Origin: Hyphomicrobiales bacterium
GTDB taxonomy: Bacteria > Pseudomonadota > Alphaproteobacteria > Rhizobiales > Rhizobiaceae
Assembly: GCA_900470965.1 (NCBI GenBank)
Contig: UCCS01000016.1
Coordinates: 1-64,000, forward strand
Direction of reading: 5' to 3'
DNA length: 64,000 nucleotides
Made by a program: the position numbers and the translations under genes. Positions 38,356 to 45,748 of the stretch are shown piece by piece. The notes under the pieces were generated by a model. It was not told the DNA's origin. It did no database searches and saw only the letters and a program-made list of their open reading frames with translations. How positions within the stretch are numbered: position 1 is the stretch's first letter; every line of letters begins with the position of its first letter.

Positions 38356-40102
38356 TATCACCACCGACGTCTTGATCATAGGAACGGGACCTGCTGGCTC
38401 GGCGACTGCCGCATTGCTGGCGAGCTACGGTCTGGAGCCGCTCGTGATCAATCGCTATCGCTGGCTCGCCAATACGCCGCGCGCGCATATCACTAACCAG
38501 CGCACGATGGAGGTTCTGCGCGATCTCGGCCGTGATGTGGAAGACGAGGTCTATCTGTTTGCGACCGAACAGGACCTGATGGGGCAAAACGTCTTCTGCA
38601 CGGCGGTCGCGGGCGAGGAAATCGGCCGCATGCAGAGCTGGGGCAATCATCCGCTATCGCGCGCCGAACATATCCTGTCCTCGCCGGGGCGGATGAACGA
38701 CCTGCCGCAGACCTATATGGAGCCGCTCCTCTTCAAGACGGCCTGTTCGCGCGGCGCCCAGTCGCGCATGTCGACCGAATATCTGAGCCATGTCCAGGAT
38801 GCTGACGGCGTCACGACGACATGCCTCGATCGCCTGACGGGGAAGGAAGTGACGATCCGCTCGAAATTCCTCATCGGCGCCGATGGCGGCAATTCGAAGG
38901 TCGCCGAGCATGCCGGCCTGTCCTTCGAGGGCCGGATGGGCGTCGCCGGCTCGATGAACATTCTCTTCGAGGCGGATCTGTCGCGTTATGTCGCCCATCG
39001 CCCCTCCGTGCTTTACTGGGTTCTGCAGCCGGGTGCCGACGTCGGCGGTATCGGCATGGGCCTCGTACGCATGGTAAGGCCGTGGAACGAGTGGCTGATC
39101 GTCTGGGGCTATGACATCAATCAGCCGGCCCCCGCAGTCGACAATGCCTTTGCCACCAAGGTCGTGCGTGAACTGGTCGGCGTTCCCGAGCTTGAGCCGA
39201 AGATCAAGTCGGTCTCCACCTGGACCGTCAACAACATGTACGCGACGACCCTGTCGAATGGCCGGGTTTTCTGCATCGGTGATGCCGTGCACCGCCATCC
39301 GCCATCGAACGGTCTCGGCTCCAACACGTCGATCCAGGACGGCTTCAACCTCGCCTGGAAGCTTGCCATGGTGATCAGGGGCCAGGCCGGAATGGGCCTT
39401 CTCGACAGTTATCAGGCTGAGCGCGCGCCCATTGCAAAGCAGATCGTCACGCGCGCCAACAAGTCGATCGAGGAATTCGGCCCGATCTTCAAGGCGTTGG
39501 GCCTTCTGGATTCCGTCGATCCGGTCAAGATGCAGCAGAATATGGATGCACGGTGCGATGACGGCGAGGCCGCTGAACGGCAGCGCACCGCCATCCGTGA
39601 TGCCATCGCCTACAAGGTCTATGAATTTGATGCCCATGGCGTCGAGATGAACCATCGCTATGCATCGCAGGCCGTCGTCAAGGACGGGCAGGCAGAACCC
39701 GCCTTCGAAAAGGACCCCGAGCTTCACTGCCAGCCGACAACCTGGCCGGGAGCACGGCTTCCGCATATCTGGCTGTTCGGGACGCAGGGAGAGAAGGTTT
39801 CCAGTCTCGATCTTACGGGGCATGGCATTTTCACGGTCCTGACCGGGATCGGCGGCGACAGTTGGGCTCTCGCGGTAAAGGCGCTGTCGAAGGAGTTCGG
39901 CATCCCGATCGCCATCCACAAGATTGGTCCCCGGCAGGTCTGGCAGGATCTGACGGGAGATTGGGCGGGCGCCCGCGAAATCGGCGATTCCGGCGCCCTG
40001 CTGGTTCGTCCCGACCATCATGTCGCCTGGCGCTCACAGGCGGCGGTCGCCGAGCCTGAAGCCGAACTGCGCCGCGTCCTCAAAACAGTCCTGGATCGGT
40101 GA
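38348..40102 (+). CDS. FAD-dependent aromatic hydroxylase (TfdB/PheA-like)
   Basis: A 584-residue single-component flavin hydroxylase. FAD-binding motif GTGPAGSATAALLA lies near residue 13, the DG motif LIGADGGNSKVAEHAGL near 178 and the second FAD motif FCIGDAVHRHPPSNGLGSNTSIQDG near 305. The last ~150 residues fit the thioredoxin-like domain of the phenol/2,4-dichlorophenol hydroxylases. ATG 38348 follows GGGAGGG. These enzymes add an ortho hydroxyl to a phenol with NADPH and oxygen. Next to hydroxyquinol-type genes, the likely reaction is resorcinol (or a related dihydroxybenzene) to hydroxyquinol (inference). Confidence 0.88.
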   Translation: MADITTDVLIIGTGPAGSATAALLASYGLEPLVINRYRWLANTPRAHITNQRTMEVLRDLGRDVEDEVYLFATEQDLMGQNVFCTAVAGEEIGRMQSWGNHPLSRAEHILSSPGRMNDLPQTYMEPLLFKTACSRGAQSRMSTEYLSHVQDADGVTTTCLDRLTGKEVTIRSKFLIGADGGNSKVAEHAGLSFEGRMGVAGSMNILFEADLSRYVAHRPSVLYWVLQPGADVGGIGMGLVRMVRPWNEWLIVWGYDINQPAPAVDNAFATKVVRELVGVPELEPKIKSVSTWTVNNMYATTLSNGRVFCIGDAVHRHPPSNGLGSNTSIQDGFNLAWKLAMVIRGQAGMGLLDSYQAERAPIAKQIVTRANKSIEEFGPIFKALGLLDSVDPVKMQQNMDARCDDGEAAERQRTAIRDAIAYKVYEFDAHGVEMNHRYASQAVVKDGQAEPAFEKDPELHCQPTTWPGARLPHIWLFGTQGEKVSSLDLTGHGIFTVLTGIGGDSWALAVKALSKEFGIPIAIHKIGPRQVWQDLTGDWAGAREIGDSGALLVRPDHHVAWRSQAAVAEPEAELRRVLKTVLDR

Positions 40103-40109
40103 GGTCGTC

Positions 40110-40994
40110 ATGAGTGCTGAAGAAAACGGCTATTTCACCGAAGAAAATTCCGTCGACGTCGTCACCAGCCGCAATGGCGGGGCAAAGAGCGCGCGGTTGA
40201 AGGTGATCATCGAGGTCGTCACCCGCAAGCTCCACGAGGCGGTGAAGGAACTGGAACCGACGCAGGAGGAATGGATGGATGCGATCCTGTTCCTCACGCG
40301 CACCGGCCACACCTGTACCGACTGGCGGCAGGAATTCATCCTCCTTTCGGATGTGCTCGGCGTTTCGATGCTCGTCGATGCGATCAACAATCGCAAACCC
40401 ACCGGGGCCTCGGAGAGCACGGTACTCGGACCGTTCCACGTCGCCGATGCCCCGGAATTGCCGATGGGTGCCAATATCTGCCTCGACCACAAGGGCGAGG
40501 ATATGGTCATCAGTGGCCGCATCCTGGATACCGATGGCAAGCCGATCGCCAATGCCGTCCTCGATGTCTGGCAGGCCAATGACGAAGGCTTCTATGACGT
40601 GCAGCAGCAAGGTATCCAGCCGGATTTCAACCTGCGCGGCGTCTTCCGAACGGGAAAGGACGGGCACTATTGGTTCCGCGCGGTCAAGCCCAAATATTAT
40701 CCGATCCCTGATGACGGGCCTGTCGGGCAGATGTTGGGTGCGCTCGGCCGACACCCTTTCAGGCCGGCGCATCTGCATTACATCATCAAGGCGGGAGGGT
40801 TCGAAACACTTGTCACGCATATCTTTGATCCCGACGATCCCTACATCCATTCGGACGCGGTGTTTGGCGTAAAGGAGAGCCTTCTTGCCGACTTCAAGCT
40901 GACTGAGGATCCCGCTCGAGCCAGAGAGCTCGGCTTCGAGGGAAAATTCTGGCAGGTCGAGCACGATTTCGTGCTCGCACCAGTTAAGTCTTAG
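40110..40994 (+). CDS. Hydroxyquinol 1,2-dioxygenase-like intradiol dioxygenase, copy 2
   Basis: A 294-residue intradiol dioxygenase. Iron ligands are Y162 (DEGFYDVQ), Y197 (KYYPIPDDGPVG), H221 and H223 (RPAHLHY). The longer N-terminus and the segment TGHTCTDWRQEFILLSDVLGVSML near residue 65 are those of hydroxyquinol 1,2-dioxygenases. ATG 40110 lies seven bases after the hydroxylase stop. It converts hydroxyquinol to maleylacetate, the substrate of the reductase at 32494. It is clearly related to copy 1 at 31622 but more typical of the hydroxyquinol group. Two enzymes may divide different ring substituents. Confidence 0.91.
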   Translation: MSAEENGYFTEENSVDVVTSRNGGAKSARLKVIIEVVTRKLHEAVKELEPTQEEWMDAILFLTRTGHTCTDWRQEFILLSDVLGVSMLVDAINNRKPTGASESTVLGPFHVADAPELPMGANICLDHKGEDMVISGRILDTDGKPIANAVLDVWQANDEGFYDVQQQGIQPDFNLRGVFRTGKDGHYWFRAVKPKYYPIPDDGPVGQMLGALGRHPFRPAHLHYIIKAGGFETLVTHIFDPDDPYIHSDAVFGVKESLLADFKLTEDPARARELGFEGKFWQVEHDFVLAPVKS

Positions 40995-41112
40995 GTTGGG
41001 GCAGGTCCGCACCGGTCGCGGCAATTTGGTCAAAAGCGTTCCATAGACCAAATGGAGCGGCCGCTCGTACTTCAGAGTCCGCAACGACGACATCCCCCAG
41101 TCTACGCTCCGC

Positions 41113-41502
41113 GCCGTCCTTGCTGCCCGAGACGGGCGTAGAGTTGCGGAAATCCCACGTCCGCGCGTAATCTTTGTGTCCGGCCGTGATCTAACTGGTG
41201 ATGGGGACAGCCAACCTTAGCTTCGGCGGGAAAGAAGCCGCACTGGCCCGGCAGCGACGGCGGAAGTCCCTCATTCGGGTCTTCCCTACGACGCTCCACA
41301 GGCTTGGGCAAAGGCATTGATCGATCATCCGGTGAGCCCTGACGGAATTGCCTATCATGGTCGCCATGACGATACCGAACTCTGCTACGCGATCTTCAAC
41401 CGGGCTGAGTCCGCCATTGGAGAGGTGTCCCGTGAACCCGATCTCGATCAGGACTGGTTTTGGCGAGTGGGGTGCCCCCATGGAGTCGGCTTGGCGCCCT
41501 AG
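41113..41502 (+). pseudogene. Decayed RES-domain toxin gene
   Basis: One frame reads AVLAARDGRRVAEIPRPRVI, VSGRDLTGDG, an in-frame TAG at 41218-41220, then VPHSGLPYDAPQAWAKAL, DHPVSPDGIAYHGRHDDTEL and CYAIFNRAESAIGEV, ending at 41502. The DHPxxPDGIxYxxRHD block and the preceding LTG block are the typical order of RES-domain toxins, which degrade NAD+ in known members. The N-terminal strand-helix part before 41113 is not convincingly readable, and no DUF2384/Xre antitoxin is present. It is therefore a remnant of a toxin-antitoxin or immunity module. About 110 bases after the dioxygenase stop show no other feature. Confidence 0.62.
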
Positions 41503-41652
41503 AAGTGCAACGCACGATTGCGTTGGCGATCAGCTGTGAGGCGGTTCATCCAGGTACCGGCGGTAGATGCCGTAGCCGAAGGCACCCTCACACTCAGCGC
41601 TGCCTCGGTTGAGGGCCTGGCGGTGACGATAACCCTTCCACGAACACCACCG

Positions 41653-42192
41653 TTATTTGCCAGGCAGCATAGTCTCGAGGACCCCATCGCGACGGACGAG
41701 CCCGTGGAAAAGCGCCGCCGCAAGATGCATCAACACAAGAGCGAAGAACGCGAAGGCAAGATAGTAATGCGCGCTCCAGAGCAGTGCGTGCAGGGTGTCG
41801 CTCTGCGGCAGTATCGGGGGGAGCCTTATGCCGCCATAGAGCACGACTGGGTAAGCGGCGGCGGACAACATCGCCCACCCGATCAAGGGCATCCCTATCA
41901 TCAGCACGTACAAACCTACGTGGGACAGATGAGCGGCAAGCTTCATCGGTTCCGGAAGGTCTGCGGGCAACGGTGGAGCGCCGGATATGAAGCGAACCAC
42001 GAGGCGAACCAGGGCAAGGACAAGAATGGCGATCCCTAACGTCTTATGCGTCAGCAAGAGCGGCACATACTCACGTCCGATGGTGGAAACCATTCCGACG
42101 CCGATGAATAGCATTGCCAGGATGCCTATCGCCATCAGCCAGTGCAACAAGCGCTGGATGGTGGAGAATCGTGTCTTGGTGCCGTCCGTCAT
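41653..42192 (-). CDS. Cytochrome b561-family membrane protein
   Basis: A 179-residue protein with four TM helices (around residues 16-36, 50-67, 88-110 and 140-165). Histidines occur in the positions used for heme b: HWLMAIGILAM near 17, LLTHKTLG near 48, AHLSHVG near 90 and SAHYYLAF near 143. It carries electrons across the inner membrane in the family. Its ATG overlaps the catalase-family stop (ATGA), so the two are coupled. It probably delivers reducing equivalents to the periplasmic heme peroxidase (inference from pairing). Confidence 0.87.
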   Translation of the reverse strand: MTDGTKTRFSTIQRLLHWLMAIGILAMLFIGVGMVSTIGREYVPLLLTHKTLGIAILVLALVRLVVRFISGAPPLPADLPEPMKLAAHLSHVGLYVLMIGMPLIGWAMLSAAAYPVVLYGGIRLPPILPQSDTLHALLWSAHYYLAFAFFALVLMHLAAALFHGLVRRDGVLETMLPGK

Positions 42193-43235
42193 GGCTTCGC
42201 GCTCGCTCCTGTTCGAGGATAACTGCTCGCTTCCGATGTCCGCAGATCATAGGATTTGGCATAGGCTGCCGAGCGGGCCGCGGGGAACGGATCATCGGAA
42301 ACCTTGATTCCGTCAGGCAGGATGGTCGGGTCGAAATTGATGTCACGGCATGGGCCGTCCGCCTCCGGCTCTATTTTCTGCACGACCAGAGTTCCAGCTT
42401 CGACAGTACGCCGCCCCGGGGGCCAGGCCTTGGTAGGATCTGATATTGGATCGGAGGGATCGGCCACCGTCAGCAGGAGCGTCCAACGCTGAGGCGACCT
42501 CGCAACGCGTTCGGTTATATCTTGCTCGAGATGATTGGCGCCGAGCTTGGCGAAGTCTTCGGCCGTGATCGGCGCGGCCTGCGCCTCCGGACGCAAAGAC
42601 CAACGAACGGCGTGCTCTACGCCCGACCCATCCTTGAACATGAATGCATTGAGGCTGTTGAACGCCACCTCGGCGTAGCTGGCCGTCCAGGGAGCCGTGG
42701 TCGCCCACTCGCCGAACGCAGCGAATTCTGGATGCGCTGCCACAAAGCCTTTCATCGCTTCCGGATCCTTGCTCGCAGACGCATTAAGCAAGTCGTAGAA
42801 ACCTTGCGGCGTGGAGACCGCAAAAACAGGCGGATCGATCAGAGCCATCCGCCAGACGTTGCCGTCGGGCGCTGCGATCTGCACGCCAATGCCCCGAACT
42901 CTAACTGTCGGATCGGCAGCATTCGGGTCCGGCGTTGCGAGGTTGAAGCGGCCAAGGACGGGGTACTGTCCGGCGGCAAGCATTGACGCCCGTGAAATCG
43001 CAGTACCGTTCCCGTTCGCTTCGAATGTGCCAGTGAAGCAAACGCCCTTTGCGTGGTTTCTCCGATGTCCGAGAGCCGGTCCGCCAGGAGGCGCCAACGC
43101 ATTTACGAGCTTCGTCGACGTAAGGCGGTCAGGGCTGAGCCATCCAGCAGTGTAGGCAAACGCGCCGACGCCGAAACCTATGACGGCCGCTATCAATACG
43201 AGGGATCCTAGGGCGGAACGCTGCGGGCCAGGCAT
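42189..43235 (-). CDS. Catalase-related heme peroxidase (SrpA-like), membrane-anchored or exported
   Basis: A 348-residue minicatalase, shorter than true catalases (~480+). A hydrophobic N-terminal segment (LGSLVLIAAVIGFGVGAFAYTAG, residues about 9-31) serves as signal or anchor. The catalytic histidine is H61 in NHAKG, and the heme-ligand tyrosine is Y325 in the RxxxY motif RSAAY. VRGIGVQIAAPDG near residue 110 is another family block. ATG 43235 follows AGGGAGA. Such proteins reduce peroxides or organic hydroperoxides with an electron donor rather than dismutating H2O2. The coupled cytochrome b561 is a plausible donor. Confidence 0.88.
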   Translation of the reverse strand: MPGPQRSALGSLVLIAAVIGFGVGAFAYTAGWLSPDRLTSTKLVNALAPPGGPALGHRRNHAKGVCFTGTFEANGNGTAISRASMLAAGQYPVLGRFNLATPDPNAADPTVRVRGIGVQIAAPDGNVWRMALIDPPVFAVSTPQGFYDLLNASASKDPEAMKGFVAAHPEFAAFGEWATTAPWTASYAEVAFNSLNAFMFKDGSGVEHAVRWSLRPEAQAAPITAEDFAKLGANHLEQDITERVARSPQRWTLLLTVADPSDPISDPTKAWPPGRRTVEAGTLVVQKIEPEADGPCRDINFDPTILPDGIKVSDDPFPAARSAAYAKSYDLRTSEASSYPRTGASAKP

Positions 43236-43413
43236 CCAAGACTCTCCCTTCGTGCCAGTTCAACGCGGTGCGGGGGCTTCGATTTCAGTACACAATGAGA
43301 AGTAGCCGGATTCTATGCGCAGGGCGCACAGGGAAGATGCCACCGTCGAGCTGCCAGGTCAAACCCTCGCCGCGAACAGCGCAGGAGCTCGGCCGGCGTG
43401 CCGAGGATTTGCA

Positions 43414-43602
43414 TCAAGATTGCGGTGCATCTTCGGCAAACCATTCGGGCTTTCGCGTCGGACTGGCTTCCGAGAATGCCTTTCGAACCCCCTGGAGATC
43501 GAGATTTGCCCCGTATACCGCTCCTCCGACTATGACCGCGCTTCCCAGTACCCATCCCCAAAAGGAATGGGCGCCTATTTTGGCCGCCTGACGAAATTCC
43601 AT
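43414..43602 (-). CDS. Small hypothetical protein with one membrane segment
   Basis: A possible 62-residue protein, MEFRQAAKIGAHSFWGW, with a hydrophobic helix (WVLGSAVIVGGAVYGA) near residues 17-33 and a hydrophilic tail. The same frame is open further upstream to about 43788 and includes a CRKCH (CxxCH) sequence, so a longer protein or a decayed c-type cytochrome is possible. No good ribosome site is visible for the ATG at 43602. It lies upstream of the catalase gene in the same direction. The remainder of 43236-43851 shows no convincing gene. Confidence 0.3.
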   Translation of the reverse strand: MEFRQAAKIGAHSFWGWVLGSAVIVGGAVYGANLDLQGVRKAFSEASPTRKPEWFAEDAPQS

Positions 43603-43851
43603 GTTCGTATAATCTTGTGTCGCCTTGGCACGTGCAGGCTCTACTCTCGATGCACCAGCATCGGGGTGCACGACCCGCCATCGGGCCAAAACTGTCGGCG
43701 CCGTAGCGCCTTTCGGTTGGTGGCATTTGCGACAACATTCGGGTACGTGCGGCCGAAGGGGTGGAAGGGCACACGTTCCACATTCCACCTACCATGCTCA
43801 AACCCTGCGCGCCCGCCGGTCGCCTCCCATTACGCAGGCACACACCTCACC

Positions 43852-44790
43852 TCATCCGCCCGCCAGCAACGCCCTTGCGCTCTCCTCATCCGTGATCAGC
43901 GCGGTTGCGAGGCCGGCGCGTACGGTGGCGGTGAGGATGGCGTGTTTGTGGATACCGCCCGAGGCGACGATGCGGCAGGGGATCCTGCGGTAGTCGGTGA
44001 GGTCGGGGGCTAGCACCTGTGCGTTCAGCGGGTGGGCGACGGGGCGGCCCTCGGCATCGATATAGCGGCCCAGCAGGTCGCCGACGGCGCCGACGGCGAT
44101 GAGGTCACCGATGTCGGTTCCGGCCGGCAGGCCGTAGCGTACCTGCAGGGATTGCCTGGTCACGTCGCCGACACTCAGGTAGGAAATATCCACTTCGCAG
44201 GTCTGGCGGAAAATGCGCTCGAAGACCGATTGCGTGATGATCGCGTCGCGCGATTGCGGGCTCTCGGCATAGATCGGTGCCGCGAAATAGTGGCATTGCG
44301 CCTTCAGGACCTGCGCGAAGCCGCGCACGATCTCGAACGTGTTGATCTCCGAGCCGCGTGTCAGCCCGCCCATCATCGAGCGCAACTCGATCCCGGGCTC
44401 GCTTGCCGGCGTCATGTTGGTGACGGTCTCGCGCAGCGTCGCGCCCCAGCCGACCCCGATGGAGCGGGGCTTGCGGGCCTGGATCAGCCGGTCGAGATAG
44501 GCGGCCGCCCCGCGGCCGAGCGCCTGGTGCAGAAGCTGCGGATCGGCAGGGGTGGGCACGACGACAGCCGCCTCCAGGCCGAAACGTCCCTGCAGGCGCG
44601 ATTCCAGCTCCATGCCGGCGGCAAGCGGCGAGGCGAAGCTCACCCTGACGATGCCTTCCTCAAGGGCTGAGGCCAGGAACTCGTTCACCCGGCGACGGGT
44701 GAGGTACATGCGCTCGGCGATCTGTGCCTGCGTCAGCCCCTCCACGTGATAGAGCCAGGCCGCCCGAATTTTCAGTTCATGCGATTCCAT
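43852..44790 (-). CDS. SorC/DeoR-type sugar-binding transcriptional regulator
   Basis: A 312-residue regulator. The N-terminal helix-turn-helix (LTQAQIAERMYLTRRRVNEFL, split over residues 19-39) is followed by a sugar-phosphate-binding domain with GVGWGATLRETV near 112 and LPAGTDIGDLIAVGAVGDLLGR near 220. ATG 44790 is preceded by GGGATGGGG; a TTG just before it is ignored. SorC proteins respond to phosphorylated sugars. It is divergent from the HAD phosphatase at 44865 with a 74-base gap holding an inverted repeat, so it most likely controls the whole downstream unit up to the phosphodiesterase. Confidence 0.88.
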   Translation of the reverse strand: MESHELKIRAAWLYHVEGLTQAQIAERMYLTRRRVNEFLASALEEGIVRVSFASPLAAGMELESRLQGRFGLEAAVVVPTPADPQLLHQALGRGAAAYLDRLIQARKPRSIGVGWGATLRETVTNMTPASEPGIELRSMMGGLTRGSEINTFEIVRGFAQVLKAQCHYFAAPIYAESPQSRDAIITQSVFERIFRQTCEVDISYLSVGDVTRQSLQVRYGLPAGTDIGDLIAVGAVGDLLGRYIDAEGRPVAHPLNAQVLAPDLTDYRRIPCRIVASGGIHKHAILTATVRAGLATALITDEESARALLAGG

Positions 44791-44816
44791 CAATCCCCAT
44801 CCCGAAACGCCTCGGC

Positions 44817-44850
44817 GTTACATATTTCACATTGGTGTAACATATGTAAC
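44817..44850. promoter_or_regulatory. Candidate SorC operator (GTTACATAT ... ATATGTAAC)
   Basis: Nine-base arms pair perfectly across a 16-base spacer in the short region between the SorC gene and the HAD gene. A further GTGTAAC copy lies within the spacer, giving three related half-sites (TTACATAT, GTGTAAC, TATGTAAC). This is a typical location for an autoregulated repressor operator. Confidence 0.55.
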
Positions 44851-44864
44851 GTAATGCCGTCTGC

Positions 44865-45578
44865 ATGACGATAGAACTTCTGATCTTCGATTGCGACGGC
44901 GTATTGATCGACAGCGAGCCGGTGGCGAGCGGCACGCTGGCGCAGGCCCTGCAGCGCGCCGGCGTTCCCTTGAGCCACGCTGAGGTTCACCGTCGCTTCA
45001 CCGGACTTTCGAGGGAGGCGGCCGGCCGCCTCTGTCGCGAGGAACTCGGCCTTGCCGATCCGGATCGTGTCTTCGCCGATGCCAAAAGCGCGCTCTACGC
45101 GGAGTTTTCCCGTTCGCTGCGGCCGATGGCCGGCATGGAAGAGCTGGTGCGGAAGGTGAAGCAGCGTAAATGCGTCGCGTCCAACAGCGACATGGAGAGG
45201 CTGCGCCGCAGCCTCGGTCTTCTGGATCTGTGGACGGAATTTGCACCGCATATCTACAGCGCCGAGATGGTGGCGAGGCCCAAGCCTGCGCCTGACCTTT
45301 TCCTTCTCTGCTCCGAAAGTCTCGACGTGGCGCCGCACCGCTGCCTTGTCATCGACGACAGCGCGCTCGGGATTACGGGTGCCGTGGCGGCCGGCATGGC
45401 GGCGATCGGCTTCGTCGATCCGGCCGATCCGCGCAGCGGACGGCACGCGGCGCTGAAGGCGGCAGGCGCTCTGCAAACGGTGGAGGGAGCGGGTGAACTG
45501 GCGCGCGCGCTCGAAGCGTTTTCGGCGGGAACCGCCGCTTCGCCTGCAAGCAAACCGGTGGTTCCTGTCGCCGGCTGA
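44865..45578 (+). CDS. HAD-superfamily phosphatase
   Basis: A 237-residue HAD hydrolase of the beta-phosphoglucomutase/sugar-phosphatase type. Motif I is FDCDGVLIDSE with nucleophile D9 and D11, motif II is VASNSDMERL near residue 105, the lysine follows in ARPKPAPDLF near 140, and motif IV is VIDDSALGI near 163. A helical cap lies between residues 18 and 85. It is divergent from the SorC regulator and precedes the importer operon by 170 bases. In combination with the importer and phosphodiesterase, removal of phosphate from a released sugar or glycerol phosphate is the likely role (inference). The last 25 residues are Ala/Pro-rich and less conserved. Confidence 0.85.
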   Translation: MTIELLIFDCDGVLIDSEPVASGTLAQALQRAGVPLSHAEVHRRFTGLSREAAGRLCREELGLADPDRVFADAKSALYAEFSRSLRPMAGMEELVRKVKQRKCVASNSDMERLRRSLGLLDLWTEFAPHIYSAEMVARPKPAPDLFLLCSESLDVAPHRCLVIDDSALGITGAVAAGMAAIGFVDPADPRSGRHAALKAAGALQTVEGAGELARALEAFSAGTAASPASKPVVPVAG

Positions 45579-45748
45579 TCTCGTCGCGCGGGGGCCTTGC
45601 CTCACGCGCTGGAACGGCTCTTCGCGGCATCCGCGACGGGCGCCTTTATTGAAAAATTCATGAAGCCGTCAATGCGGCGACATCTAGCTGATTTTAACAA
45701 CACAGACCACGAGCGGGGGCTCGTCGGTCAAGACACAAGGAGTTTCCG

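Noticed and set aside
38654..40021. 455-codon minus-strand open frame
   Set aside because: It is antisense to the TfdB-like hydroxylase with full FAD motifs.
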